A stretch of DNA of 43,105 bases from a bacterium (GTDB taxonomy: Bacteria; Cyanobacteriota; Vampirovibrionia; Gastranaerophilales; Gastranaerophilaceae): the NCBI GenBank assembly GCA_017480425.1, contig JAFVAR010000031.1, forward strand, positions 1 to 43,105, given 5' to 3'. The notes beneath the pieces were generated by a model. The model saw nothing but the letters and a program-made list of their open reading frames with translations. It did no database searches and was not told where the DNA came from. Below are positions 33,747 to 41,246 of this stretch, piece by piece. A program made the translations under genes and the position numbers. Position 1 is the first letter of the stretch. Each line of letters starts with the position of its first letter.

Positions 33747-33790
33747 AAACAGGAGTTGCGCAAAATTTCAGTTTTGCGCAACTCCTGTTT
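33747..33790 (-). terminator. Long 19-bp terminator hairpin after the GGDEF gene
   Basis: AAACAGGAGTTGCGCAAAA (33747-33765) pairs perfectly with TTTTGCGCAACTCCTGTTT (33772-33790) around a 6-nt loop. On the minus strand it is followed by TAAGGCAATTTTTTT, so its T-tract coincides with promoter motif B. Confidence 0.8.
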
Positions 33791-33810
33791 ATACTGTTTA
33801 ACTTTTATAC

Positions 33811-34683
33811 TTACATCTCAAGATTCATTTGAGAGAATTGAACTATTTTATTTTTACCTCTGTGCTTTGCGTTGTATAGAGCATGCTCAGCGTATCTAAT
33901 AACTGTATTAGCGTCTTCTTCAACATCTTGCATACAAGGATATGTAGAAATACCGCCTGAAATTGTAACTTTGTGTGCTTCTTCTTCTCCAGCAGGAATA
34001 AATTCCATTTTTTCAACTTCTCTGCGGAATCTTTCTCCAAATAGGAATGCATTTTCTTCTGATGTATTCGGAAGAACCAGCAAAAATTCTTCATCTCCGT
34101 AACGTGTTAAAATATCTTCTTTACGAACCATTGCGTTTAATTTATTTGCGATGTTCTTAAGAAGAATATCTCCCCATTCGTATCCGTACATGTCGTTAAC
34201 AACTTTGAAAAAGTCAAGGTCAAATAATATGCAAGACAACTTCGTTCCGTATCTTCTGGAACGTGAAATCTCTTCTTCCAGACGCTCCTGAAGATATTTT
34301 CTGTTGTGTAAACCTGTTAAGTCGTCAGTTGTAGAAACTGTTTCCAATTTATCTTTGTTTGATTTGATTTTTAACAAAGCATTAACACGGACTATTAATT
34401 CATCTGTATTATTAATATCTTGTATAAAATCAAAGCCTTCAGCTCTTACGGTAATATCTCTCCTTGCCGGTCCTATAAAAAGAATGGGACAAGAAAACTT
34501 ATTTGTCATAAGTGCATCAACTGCATCTTCAATGTTTTCGATAATAATTAATGACGGATTGAGAACCTTGTATTCATTTAGTTGCTCAATAGCAATCGCT
34601 CTTATATCCGTGTCATCAAGTTCAGCTAATTTGGCTTGCAAATCTTCCATAGGCTTTTTGGAATAAATAACAATATTGTTCAT
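33811..34683 (-). CDS. GGDEF-domain protein with divergent GDEEF signature
   Basis: 290 residues. Residues 1-105 look like a degenerate receiver domain (strands IVIYS, SLIII, CPILFIG) without a clear phospho-acceptor Asp. The GGDEF domain covers about 118-285: DDLTGLHNRKYL, CILFDLDFFKVVND, the I-site RKED (187-190), and the active-site loop GDEEF (196-200) where GG(D/E)EF is expected. The second Gly is thus Asp. It may be a weak or inactive cyclase acting as a c-di-GMP sensor through the intact I-site. A small hairpin (34706-34727) lies in the leader before AAGAGGAAAG. Confidence 0.82.
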   Translation of the reverse strand: MNNIVIYSKKPMEDLQAKLAELDDTDIRAIAIEQLNEYKVLNPSLIIIENIEDAVDALMTNKFSCPILFIGPARRDITVRAEGFDFIQDINNTDELIVRVNALLKIKSNKDKLETVSTTDDLTGLHNRKYLQERLEEEISRSRRYGTKLSCILFDLDFFKVVNDMYGYEWGDILLKNIANKLNAMVRKEDILTRYGDEEFLLVLPNTSEENAFLFGERFRREVEKMEFIPAGEEEAHKVTISGGISTYPCMQDVEEDANTVIRYAEHALYNAKHRGKNKIVQFSQMNLEM

Positions 34684-34810
34684 GACTTTCCTCTTAAAAC
34701 TCTCTCTGCTTATGTTTTATTAAGCAGTTCTTTGATGATATTCATAAATCACCATATAATACAAGTAGATTATATCAAATTTCTTAATAAAACTCAATAT
34801 TAGTTTGAAA

Positions 34811-35734
34811 TTAAAGATTTATTATATGTTTGTAAAATGAATTCTTGTATGGATTACGGTGCAAATTTTTGTGAGTAAGTTTGTGTATGTTACTCTGTTT
34901 ACAAATGTTTTTAAAGAGTTGTTCATCATAGGGTTCAAATAATGTGTTTTGAAGCAGCATAATGTTAGGTATGTAGTATTCAGGCATGTCTAAAAATTGT
35001 TTTTTTAACTCCGGATTGCTAAACAGTGTCCAAGCAAAGCACTGATCGAAGAACAAATAATTAATTACCCTGTCTTCATACTTCCAATACTCCAAAATCA
35101 TGTTTAAAATATTATTAATAATTTTATTTCCTTTTTGGGCGGATATAAAGAATGAAGATTCCGGAGAGATTGCTTTATTAAAATAATTGTTGTAAATTTG
35201 GAATTCTTTTTCTGACGATATATTTTTAAAGATATTACTTTCATAACTTCTAAATGTAAAAAATTCAGCATTAATTATTTCATCAGGAATCTCTCCGGTT
35301 AAATATATTGTTGCATCAACCCAACAACCTCCATATTTTGCAAGAAGCATTAATCTGCATATATCTGAAAAATGTGCATCGGAAATGATTCTTTTTTTAT
35401 ATTTTTCTAAAATATAATCAGGAATTGTAATATATTCATATATTGTTTTATTGTCAAGTAAAATAGTTTTATCAGGGTGATATTTTTTTACGGAATCCGT
35501 GCATACTTTTACTATTTGCGGCATGCAATTTTTACCTTGCAGCCAGCATTGCCAGATTCTGCCATTAGAGCTTTCAGCTGGTTGGACAGACGCTTCTTTT
35601 TTAAGCGCAGATGTATATTTTTTCAAGTATTCAAAAGTATTTGTATATTGTTTCTTTTTTTTGCTCAATAAAATACCGTTAACAAGTCCTATATAATCAT
35701 AATTCAAGCTTCCGAATTTATGAAAAAAGCGCAT
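34811..35734 (-). CDS. GT32/capsular polysaccharide-type glycosyltransferase
   Basis: 307 residues, no membrane segment. The region WQCWLQGKNCMPQIVKVC (61-78) and AHFSDICRLMLLAKYGGCWV (120-139) followed by DATIYL (140-145) is the pattern of the Caps_synth/GT32 group, where the Asp of DATIYL replaces the DxD metal site. Proteins of this group build surface or capsular glycans. A GGGAG site lies before the ATG. It is a single-gene unit between the GGDEF gene and a divergent XRE regulator, close to other glycan genes. Confidence 0.78.
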   Translation of the reverse strand: MRFFHKFGSLNYDYIGLVNGILLSKKKKQYTNTFEYLKKYTSALKKEASVQPAESSNGRIWQCWLQGKNCMPQIVKVCTDSVKKYHPDKTILLDNKTIYEYITIPDYILEKYKKRIISDAHFSDICRLMLLAKYGGCWVDATIYLTGEIPDEIINAEFFTFRSYESNIFKNISSEKEFQIYNNYFNKAISPESSFFISAQKGNKIINNILNMILEYWKYEDRVINYLFFDQCFAWTLFSNPELKKQFLDMPEYYIPNIMLLQNTLFEPYDEQLFKNICKQSNIHKLTHKNLHRNPYKNSFYKHIINL

Positions 35735-35797
35735 TACATTCTCCCTTTTTAATTATAAAGAATTTGAAAATATAAATAAATCAGCAAAACGGCTTAT

Positions 35798-35856
35798 ATT
35801 GAGCCTATTGATATTTCTCAATGACTTAGAAATTATTATACAAGATAATTGAGAAA
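35798..35856 (+). promoter_or_regulatory. ATTGA half-site cluster before XRE gene
   Basis: ATTGAG (35798), ATTGA (35807), TTTCTCAAT (35814-35822) and ATTGAGAAA (35848-35856) form inverted and direct half-sites. The outer TTTCTCAAT/ATTGAGAAA pair is a perfect 9-bp inverted repeat that flanks an AT-rich -10-like stretch and abuts the ATG. Probably the regulator's own operator. Confidence 0.5.
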
Positions 35857-36093
35857 ATGCAATATAAAAATCTCGGATTGTTTATAAAAAATAGACGCTT
35901 GGATGCAGGATATACATTAAATAGTTTTGCTATTCAAAACGATATTGAGCCTGCAATATTGTCACGTATTGAAAACATAAAGCAAGATATAAAATTGGGA
36001 GTATTAATTAAAATTGCTGCCGGTTTTAAACAAACTCCGTCAGAGTTTTTGTTAGAATTTGAAAATTATATTCAAGCAAAAAAGCACAGATAA
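35857..36093 (+). CDS. Small XRE-type DNA-binding protein
   Basis: 78 residues, essentially one helix-turn-helix domain: LGLFIKNRRLDAGYTLNSFA, then IEPAILSRIENIKQDIKLGV and a final helix. The recognition helix lies around SRIEN. The ATG is immediately preceded by an ATTGAGAAA half-site with no classical ribosome binding site, so repressor binding and translation initiation share the same DNA. It is divergent from the glycosyltransferase gene (122 bp between starts) and may control it. Ends in a shared terminator. Confidence 0.75.
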   Translation: MQYKNLGLFIKNRRLDAGYTLNSFAIQNDIEPAILSRIENIKQDIKLGVLIKIAAGFKQTPSEFLLEFENYIQAKKHR

Positions 36094-36110
36094 GATAATC
36101 TGTGCTTTTT
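36079..36110. terminator. Bidirectional terminator
   Basis: AAAAAGCACAGAT, loop AAGATA, ATCTGTGCTTTTT. It overlaps the stop of the small XRE gene and lies 20 bp beyond the stop of the convergent DegT-family gene. Confidence 0.88.
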
Positions 36111-36129
36111 CCATGTGTTTTGTTGTTTG

Positions 36130-37248
36130 TTATACTAATGCTTTTGATTTTTCTACGCAGCTGATAAGTGTAGATGCGATTGTTTTTTGTTCTTCTAATG
36201 TAAGTTCAGGGAACATAGGAAGAGAGATTACGCATTCTGTATTCTTTTCAGTAATTGGTAAATCACCCATTTTGTAACCTAAGTGAGCGTGAACTTTTTG
36301 CATGTGAAGAGGAATCGGATAATATAACATAGCTCCGATACCTGAGTCTTGAAGCATTTTATGAATTTCATCTCTGTTAGGAATTTTTACTGTGTATTGG
36401 TGGTATACGCAATATGTATCAGCTAATTCTTTTGGTGTTTGAATGTCAGGACATCCTGAGAATAATTCTGTATATGTTGCTGCGTGTGCTCTTCTTAGCT
36501 TATTCCATTCATCAATGTAATTTAATTTTACTCTCAAAATTGCTGCCTGAATTTCATCTAAACGTGAATTAACACCTATTTCATCATGATGGTAACGAAC
36601 AGCGCCGCCATGGTTACGTAAAGCAACTATTCTGTTTTTAAGGTTTTCGCTATTTACTGTAATTAAGCCGCCGTCACCCATTGTACCAAGGTTCTTGGTC
36701 GGGTAGAAACTATAGCATCCGATATCACCGAAAGTACCGACTCTCTTTCCTTTGTATTCAGCGCCGATTGCCTGACAGCAATCTTCAATTACATATAAAT
36801 TGTGGCGTTTTGCGATATCCATAATTTTGTCCATATCGCATGGCTGTCCGTACAAGTGAACAGGCATGATTGCCTTCGTACGTGGTGTTATAAGTTCTTC
36901 AATTTTATTTGCATCAATATTGAATGTATCCGGATCTATGTCACAGAATACAGGTGTTGCTCCGACGATTTCGATAGACTCTGTTGTTGCAACAAATGTA
37001 AATGCAGTTGTGATAACTTCGTCACCTGCTCCTATATCTAAAGCTCTTAGTGCAATATGAAGAGCATCAGTTCCGGAGTTTAGTGCAACTGTATAATTGC
37101 ATCCGATATATTTTGCAAGTTCCATTTCTAATGCTTTTACATTCGGTCCTAGAATGTAAGAACCTGAACGTAATACCTCTAATACAGCTTTTTCGATTTC
37201 GCTGCCGATTTGTTGATATTGTCTTTTTGAATCAAAAATTGGAATCAT
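36130..37248 (-). CDS. DegT/DnrJ/EryC1/StrS sugar aminotransferase
   Basis: 372 residues, full length. These PLP enzymes aminate nucleotide-activated keto-sugars for surface glycans. Motifs: NSGTDALHIAL (57-67), EDCCQAIGA (155-163) with the PLP-nitrogen Asp, and the Schiff-base Lys185 in FYPTKNLGTMGDGG. TAGGAGGG gives a strong start. The sugar product cannot be read from sequence. No dehydratase or epimerase lies beside it, so the rest of the pathway must be elsewhere. It contrasts with the short homologue at 9990. Confidence 0.9.
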   Translation of the reverse strand: MIPIFDSKRQYQQIGSEIEKAVLEVLRSGSYILGPNVKALEMELAKYIGCNYTVALNSGTDALHIALRALDIGAGDEVITTAFTFVATTESIEIVGATPVFCDIDPDTFNIDANKIEELITPRTKAIMPVHLYGQPCDMDKIMDIAKRHNLYVIEDCCQAIGAEYKGKRVGTFGDIGCYSFYPTKNLGTMGDGGLITVNSENLKNRIVALRNHGGAVRYHHDEIGVNSRLDEIQAAILRVKLNYIDEWNKLRRAHAATYTELFSGCPDIQTPKELADTYCVYHQYTVKIPNRDEIHKMLQDSGIGAMLYYPIPLHMQKVHAHLGYKMGDLPITEKNTECVISLPMFPELTLEEQKTIASTLISCVEKSKALV

Positions 37249-37349
37249 ATTTCCCTCCTAATTATTCTACTCTCGGGTCTATTTCCCCTAATTCAAGTTT
37301 ACCATACAATTTGGGTGTCTTTATATAATCTTGATAATTCAGGGCATGG

Positions 37350-37859
37350 CTATTGTGTTATGACTGAATCAAGCGCTATATCGTGTTTTTCCGGATATAT
37401 TGTTTCAAACATTAATTCTTTTGGAATGCATGTGATTTTTGTTCCGTTAAAATCCCTCAAAAATCTGTCATAAAATCCCCCTCCGTATCCGAGGCGAAAG
37501 TTGTTTTTATCGCAGGCAAGAGCCGGTGCAATAACCATATTAATTTGGTTTTTGGAGCAGGGTTCGCTCAATGGTTCGCAAGTTTTAAAGCAGGATAGAC
37601 AAGTTCTGTCACCTGATTTATAAGGACAGCATAACAAATTTTTGCCATTAATTTTAGGCAGATAAAAATTTTTTGAGTTATCATTGAGTAAATCTAAGAG
37701 GTTGACTTCATCCTTTAGCGGGTAAAAAATCATAATATTTTTAGAGTTTTTATATTCTGATGTATTTTTAACTTTTATAATAAGTTCCGAACTTATTTTA
37801 TTCATATCGAGCCTGCTGCGTATGGCTTTTGCCTGTTTTCGTATAGCTTCCTTACTCAT
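37350..37859 (-). CDS. 5-formyltetrahydrofolate cyclo-ligase
   Basis: 169 residues. Converts 5-formyl-THF to 5,10-methenyl-THF using ATP. KEAIRKQAKAIRSRL at the N-terminus, IMIFYPLKDEVN, and the signature RLGYGGGFYDRFL near residue 122 identify it. Its start overlaps the ilvD stop by one base, so it is translationally coupled to ilvD. A Cys-rich stretch in the middle (CCPYKSGDRTCLSCFKTCEP) is unusual for the family. Confidence 0.88.
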   Translation of the reverse strand: MSKEAIRKQAKAIRSRLDMNKISSELIIKVKNTSEYKNSKNIMIFYPLKDEVNLLDLLNDNSKNFYLPKINGKNLLCCPYKSGDRTCLSCFKTCEPLSEPCSKNQINMVIAPALACDKNNFRLGYGGGFYDRFLRDFNGTKITCIPKELMFETIYPEKHDIALDSVITQ

Positions 37860-39538
37860 TACACAATAGCTCCATGTGAAGCATCAGAAACGGTTCTTGC
37901 GTATTTTCCCAAAAAGCCTTTAGATTTGATTTCAAACGGCTTAAGGTTTTTTCTTCGTTCCGTTAAAGTTTTTTCATCGACTAATAAATCAAGAGTTCGT
38001 TTGTTAATATCAATTCTTATCCTGTCACCGTCTTCTATTAATGCGATAACTCCGCCATCTGCAGCTTCCGGACAGATATGCCCTACACAGATTCCTCTTG
38101 TGCCTCCCGAGAATCTTCCGTCTGTAATCAACGCAGCTTTTGTTCCGAGTCCTTTTCCGACAAGAAGTGATGTCGGAGCAAGCATCTCTCTCATTCCCGG
38201 CCCGCCTTTCGGTCCTTCGTAACGAATTACAATAACATCACCTTCTTTAATTTTGTCAGATTCAAGTGCTTGCATAGCTTCTTCTTCTGAATTAAACGTC
38301 TTTGCAATTCCTTCAAACTCATAACAACTTTTGTCTACTGCCGATATTTTGATAACAGATCCGTTCGGAGCAATATTGCCCCTCAAAATTCCAAGCCCCG
38401 GTTTTGTCGTAAACGGTTCGGAATAATCATGGATTATCGATTTATCGGAATATGCATTTTTAACGATTTTGCTTGTTTTTGACAGACTAACTCCTTCTAA
38501 ATCTTTAAAATCAGGAACGCTTTTAAGCAGTTCTTTTAAAACTGCATTAACGCCGCCGGCTTTGTGAAATTCTGTCATAGTAATGTTATTTGAAGGTTCT
38601 AATTTTACAAATTGATGAATTTTTGCTGAAAGTTCATCAAAGTCATCTAATGTCACTTCACTACTATTTTTTAAGGTGCTAGGAGCAGTGTTCAATGCGT
38701 TTGATATTGCTAAAATATGCAAAAATGAATTTGTAGAGCCGCCCATTGCAAGGTCTGCAATGATTGCGTTTCGTAAAGAATCTCTATTTATTATGTCCCT
38801 TGGACATTTGTTTTTTCGTACCAGCTCAACTATTTGCATTCCGCTGTCAAATGCTATTCTGCGCTTTTCTGAGGATACTGCTGCTGCGGTTGCGCAATGC
38901 GGAAGGCTCATGCCCATTACTTCCGTCAGACAAGCCATTGTATTTGCGGTGTATAATCCCTGACAAGCTCCTGCTGAAGGGCAGGAAGCTTCTTCTAATT
39001 CCAAAAGTCTTTCTTCTGTAATTTCACCATTGCGATATTTGCCGATAGCTTCAAAAGCGCCCTTTATCATTGTTAATTTTTCGCATCTGCTTTCTCCGTC
39101 AAGCATCGGACCTGCTGTGACAATTATAGTCGGGATATTAATTCTTGCTGAGGCAATAAGCATTCCCGGTGTAATCTTATCGCAGTTGGAAAGTAATACA
39201 AGACCATCCAATTGGTGTGCTTCGGCCACAGTTTCAATGCAATCGGCAATCAAATCTCTTGAAGGAAGAGAATACCTCATTCCTGAATGGCCCATTGCAA
39301 TCCCGTCACAAACTGCGGGAACTCCGAATATAAAAGCTTGTCCTCCGCCTGTATGAATTCCTTTTTCAATTTGCCTTTCCAAATCCCTCAGTCCGATATG
39401 CCCCGGAACCAGATCTGAAAAAGAGCTTGCAATACCGATAAACGGAGAATCCATATTTTTTCTTGAAACACCTGTTGCCATCAAAAGACTTCTGTGCGGT
39501 GTTTTTGAAATACCTTTTTTAATATTGTCACTTCTCAT
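37859..39538 (-). CDS. ilvD: Dihydroxy-acid dehydratase
   Basis: 559 residues, full length. Fe-S enzyme of valine/isoleucine synthesis that dehydrates 2,3-dihydroxy acids. Motifs: NCDKITPGM (about 120-128) and [19 protein letters not shown] (about 191-209) contain cluster cysteines, [10 protein letters not shown] lies near 272 and [21 protein letters not shown] near 470. AAGGGAT precedes the ATG. No other ilv gene is adjacent. No leader attenuator is seen in the short upstream region. Confidence 0.95.
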   Translation of the reverse strand: MRSDNIKKGISKTPHRSLLMATGVSRKNMDSPFIGIASSFSDLVPGHIGLRDLERQIEKGIHTGGGQAFIFGVPAVCDGIAMGHSGMRYSLPSRDLIADCIETVAEAHQLDGLVLLSNCDKITPGMLIASARINIPTIIVTAGPMLDGESRCEKLTMIKGAFEAIGKYRNGEITEERLLELEEASCPSAGACQGLYTANTMACLTEVMGMSLPHCATAAAVSSEKRRIAFDSGMQIVELVRKNKCPRDIINRDSLRNAIIADLAMGGSTNSFLHILAISNALNTAPSTLKNSSEVTLDDFDELSAKIHQFVKLEPSNNITMTEFHKAGGVNAVLKELLKSVPDFKDLEGVSLSKTSKIVKNAYSDKSIIHDYSEPFTTKPGLGILRGNIAPNGSVIKISAVDKSCYEFEGIAKTFNSEEEAMQALESDKIKEGDVIVIRYEGPKGGPGMREMLAPTSLLVGKGLGTKAALITDGRFSGGTRGICVGHICPEAADGGVIALIEDGDRIRIDINKRTLDLLVDEKTLTERRKNLKPFEIKSKGFLGKYARTVSDASHGAIV

Positions 39539-39609
39539 AAAAATAAATCCCTTCGTACATATTTTAGCACGAAAGGAAGGTTAATTAATAAGGTATTTAT
39601 GATTTTTAT

Positions 39610-40938
39610 TTACGCATAAGTATTAATTACTTTATTTAAGACTGCGTTTGTTTGCTTATCTGTTTTTCCTTCTTGAGCCTTTTGAAGCGCAAATTCGAGT
39701 AATTGAGTTTGACCTTCTTCTGTTTTTGTCATGTTTTTAGCTTCAACTTTATCTGCAACGTCAGTGCCAAATATCTTTTCGCCTAGTTCATGTCCTGCCC
39801 ACATACCGATTGAACCTACTGTGAAACCGATTAATGCGCCTATTGCAGTGCCCGCTCCCGGGCAAATGGCTGTTCCTATTGCGGCACCTGCTTTCGCCCC
39901 CAACCAGGTTCCTGCTGCACGTCCAACGCACCAACCTGCTGTTCCGAGTGCCGATTTCCCTATAGATTGACCTGTCTGCTTCATACCTGTAGTTGAATCT
40001 TTTTGGAATGCGGTAGTTATCTTGCCTATATTGAACAATGTTTCAAATGCTAAGAATCCGAAGAAATCTTTTTTGAATGCACTTTTAACAAGTCCGCCAA
40101 ATTTATTTTTAATGACGCTTTCGTTCATTTGGACAAGTCTTTTAGCGCCATTTTCAATGTGTTCAGTTTTACTTGCAAGTCTTTCTGCAACTGTCTTTCT
40201 TCCTGTAAGAGTTCCTGCAATTCTACCGTCCATACCTCTTGCAGCTTGCAAACGTTCTGTAGCTTTTGCAATTTGTTCAACATTGCCACTGCGAAGTGCT
40301 GCTTTCATTTCTTCTACAAGCGGTTCAATTGCGGCTTTATCAAGCGGTCTTCTTAACCATTTAGACCACCATCCTTTTTTGCCGGTATCTCTGACAGCTT
40401 GTTGAACTGCAATTTGTGCTTCCTGAAGGAGGGCAGAATTTGTTTTTGCAAATTCTTTCGGAACATTTTTGAATATTGCTTCAGCTTCCTTTGCTCCTTT
40501 CCATGCATTTTTAGGGTGGAATACGGATTGTAAATGCTCAAATGCTAACCAAGATAAGCCTCCCATTGCAGCACCTGCAAATCCTTCTTCAAGAACATTA
40601 TTTTTTGCATAATAATCTGCAAGCTTATCCATGTCCTCTTGAGTTACACCTTGAAAGGCTGTTGTGCTTTGCTGTGATGCTTTTGTCTGTATCGGTTGTT
40701 GGCCGTAGCTTGGATTAAAACTGTCATAAATAGAATTTCCTTGGAAAGTGGGATTAAAACCTCCTCCGTATTGATAAGGGAACATTCCTTGTGTCAGATA
40801 CGGGTTCATAACATTATTCATGGCACTTGTTCCTCTGTATCCGTTAAGATAACTCGGACAAGTTCCGTTTAGCCCTGACGTTCCGCCGTAGAGCATAAAC
40901 TCCATATTTGCCAGTGAATTTATTGCAGGTAAACCCAT
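39610..40938 (-). CDS. Glycine-zipper protein of unknown function
   Basis: 442 residues. The N-terminal 100 residues are Gly/Tyr/Asn/Pro/Gln-rich and low-complexity (around GTSGLNGTCPSYLNGYRG). A helical middle (105-330) contains basic, Ala-rich helices. Residues about 345-395 form a glycine zipper (GTWLGAKAGAAIGTAICPGA, GTAIGALIGFTVGSIG), a pattern found in membrane-embedded or pore-forming helices. No signal peptide. It is transcribed from promoter motif C 40 nt upstream and is divergent from flagellin. The family looks lineage-specific. Function unknown. Confidence 0.65.
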   Translation of the reverse strand: MGLPAINSLANMEFMLYGGTSGLNGTCPSYLNGYRGTSAMNNVMNPYLTQGMFPYQYGGGFNPTFQGNSIYDSFNPSYGQQPIQTKASQQSTTAFQGVTQEDMDKLADYYAKNNVLEEGFAGAAMGGLSWLAFEHLQSVFHPKNAWKGAKEAEAIFKNVPKEFAKTNSALLQEAQIAVQQAVRDTGKKGWWSKWLRRPLDKAAIEPLVEEMKAALRSGNVEQIAKATERLQAARGMDGRIAGTLTGRKTVAERLASKTEHIENGAKRLVQMNESVIKNKFGGLVKSAFKKDFFGFLAFETLFNIGKITTAFQKDSTTGMKQTGQSIGKSALGTAGWCVGRAAGTWLGAKAGAAIGTAICPGAGTAIGALIGFTVGSIGMWAGHELGEKIFGTDVADKVEAKNMTKTEEGQTQLLEFALQKAQEGKTDKQTNAVLNKVINTYA

Positions 40939-40977
40939 AAAATTAACCTAACCTTTTTATTAAACTAACCTTATATA

Positions 40978-41007
40978 TATAAAGTTTTTTTTCTTTACAG
41001 AATTGCC
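40978..41007 (-). promoter_or_regulatory. Promoter motif C, GGCAA-N17-ACTTTATA
   Basis: On the minus strand GGCAA (41007-41003), 17 nt, ACTTTATA (40985-40978), then TATATAAGG, 40 nt before the ATG of the glycine-zipper gene. Upstream on the same strand is TTTTGTAACAAA, related to the element before motifs D and E. Confidence 0.6.
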
Positions 41008-41062
41008 CCCTATGTAAAGTTTTGTTACAAAAAATTTTTTAAGTGTTATAGAATTAATTTTT

Positions 41063-41113
41063 TGTGGCACATGTCACATGTAAGGATGCATAAGGTTAAT
41101 TTGACATGTCACA
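41063..41113. promoter_or_regulatory. Two ACATGTCACA repeats, CRP/FNR-like
   Basis: ACATGTCACA occurs at 41069-41078 and 41104-41113, 35 bp apart centre to centre. The first lies in TGTGG-N6-TCACA (41063-41078), close to the CRP consensus TGTGA-N6-TCACA. The second lies over the palindrome TGACATGTCA (41102-41111). They sit between the divergent glycine-zipper and flagellin genes. Operator role is inferred. Confidence 0.4.
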
Positions 41114-41246
41114 AATAATAGAGCAGAGCATAAATACGTTTTTGCCTGTATTAGAAATGAGTTCTAATGCAGTGTTAGCCATGCTTTTCGGGGAGGGTAA
41201 CCCTAGAACATTCTTACAAAAAGGATTCGGAGGTAACATATGGTAA
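41106..41246 (+). CDS. 46-residue upstream ORF overlapping the flagellin start
   Basis: ATG at 41106, reading MSQIIEQSINTFLPVLEMSS and ending GGNIW with TAA at 41244-41246, 7 nt inside the flagellin coding region. Helical, slightly acidic and hydrophobic in the middle. AAGG lies about 11 nt upstream, a weak site. The flagellin SD (GGAGG, 41229-41233) lies within this ORF, so its translation could control access to that site. Whether the peptide is made is unknown. Confidence 0.4.
   Translation: MSQIIEQSINTFLPVLEMSSNAVLAMLFGEGNPRTFLQKGFGGNIW

Noticed and set aside
39731-40405. Long plus-strand frames opposite the glycine-zipper, ilvD, hom and malQ genes
   Set aside because: They lie wholly opposite well-supported genes, lack ribosome binding sites and give low-complexity products.
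40980-41010. Sigma28-like promoter for flagellin on the plus strand (TAAAGTTT ... GCC)
   Set aside because: The spacing between TAAA and GCC is 21 nt and GCC is followed by CCCTA instead of GATAA. The same DNA is better explained as motif C on the minus strand.
41101-41135. TTGACA at 41101-41106 as a -35 box
   Set aside because: The nearest -10-like hexamer (CATAAA) is 22 nt away and AATAAT only 8 nt away, so the spacing does not fit.
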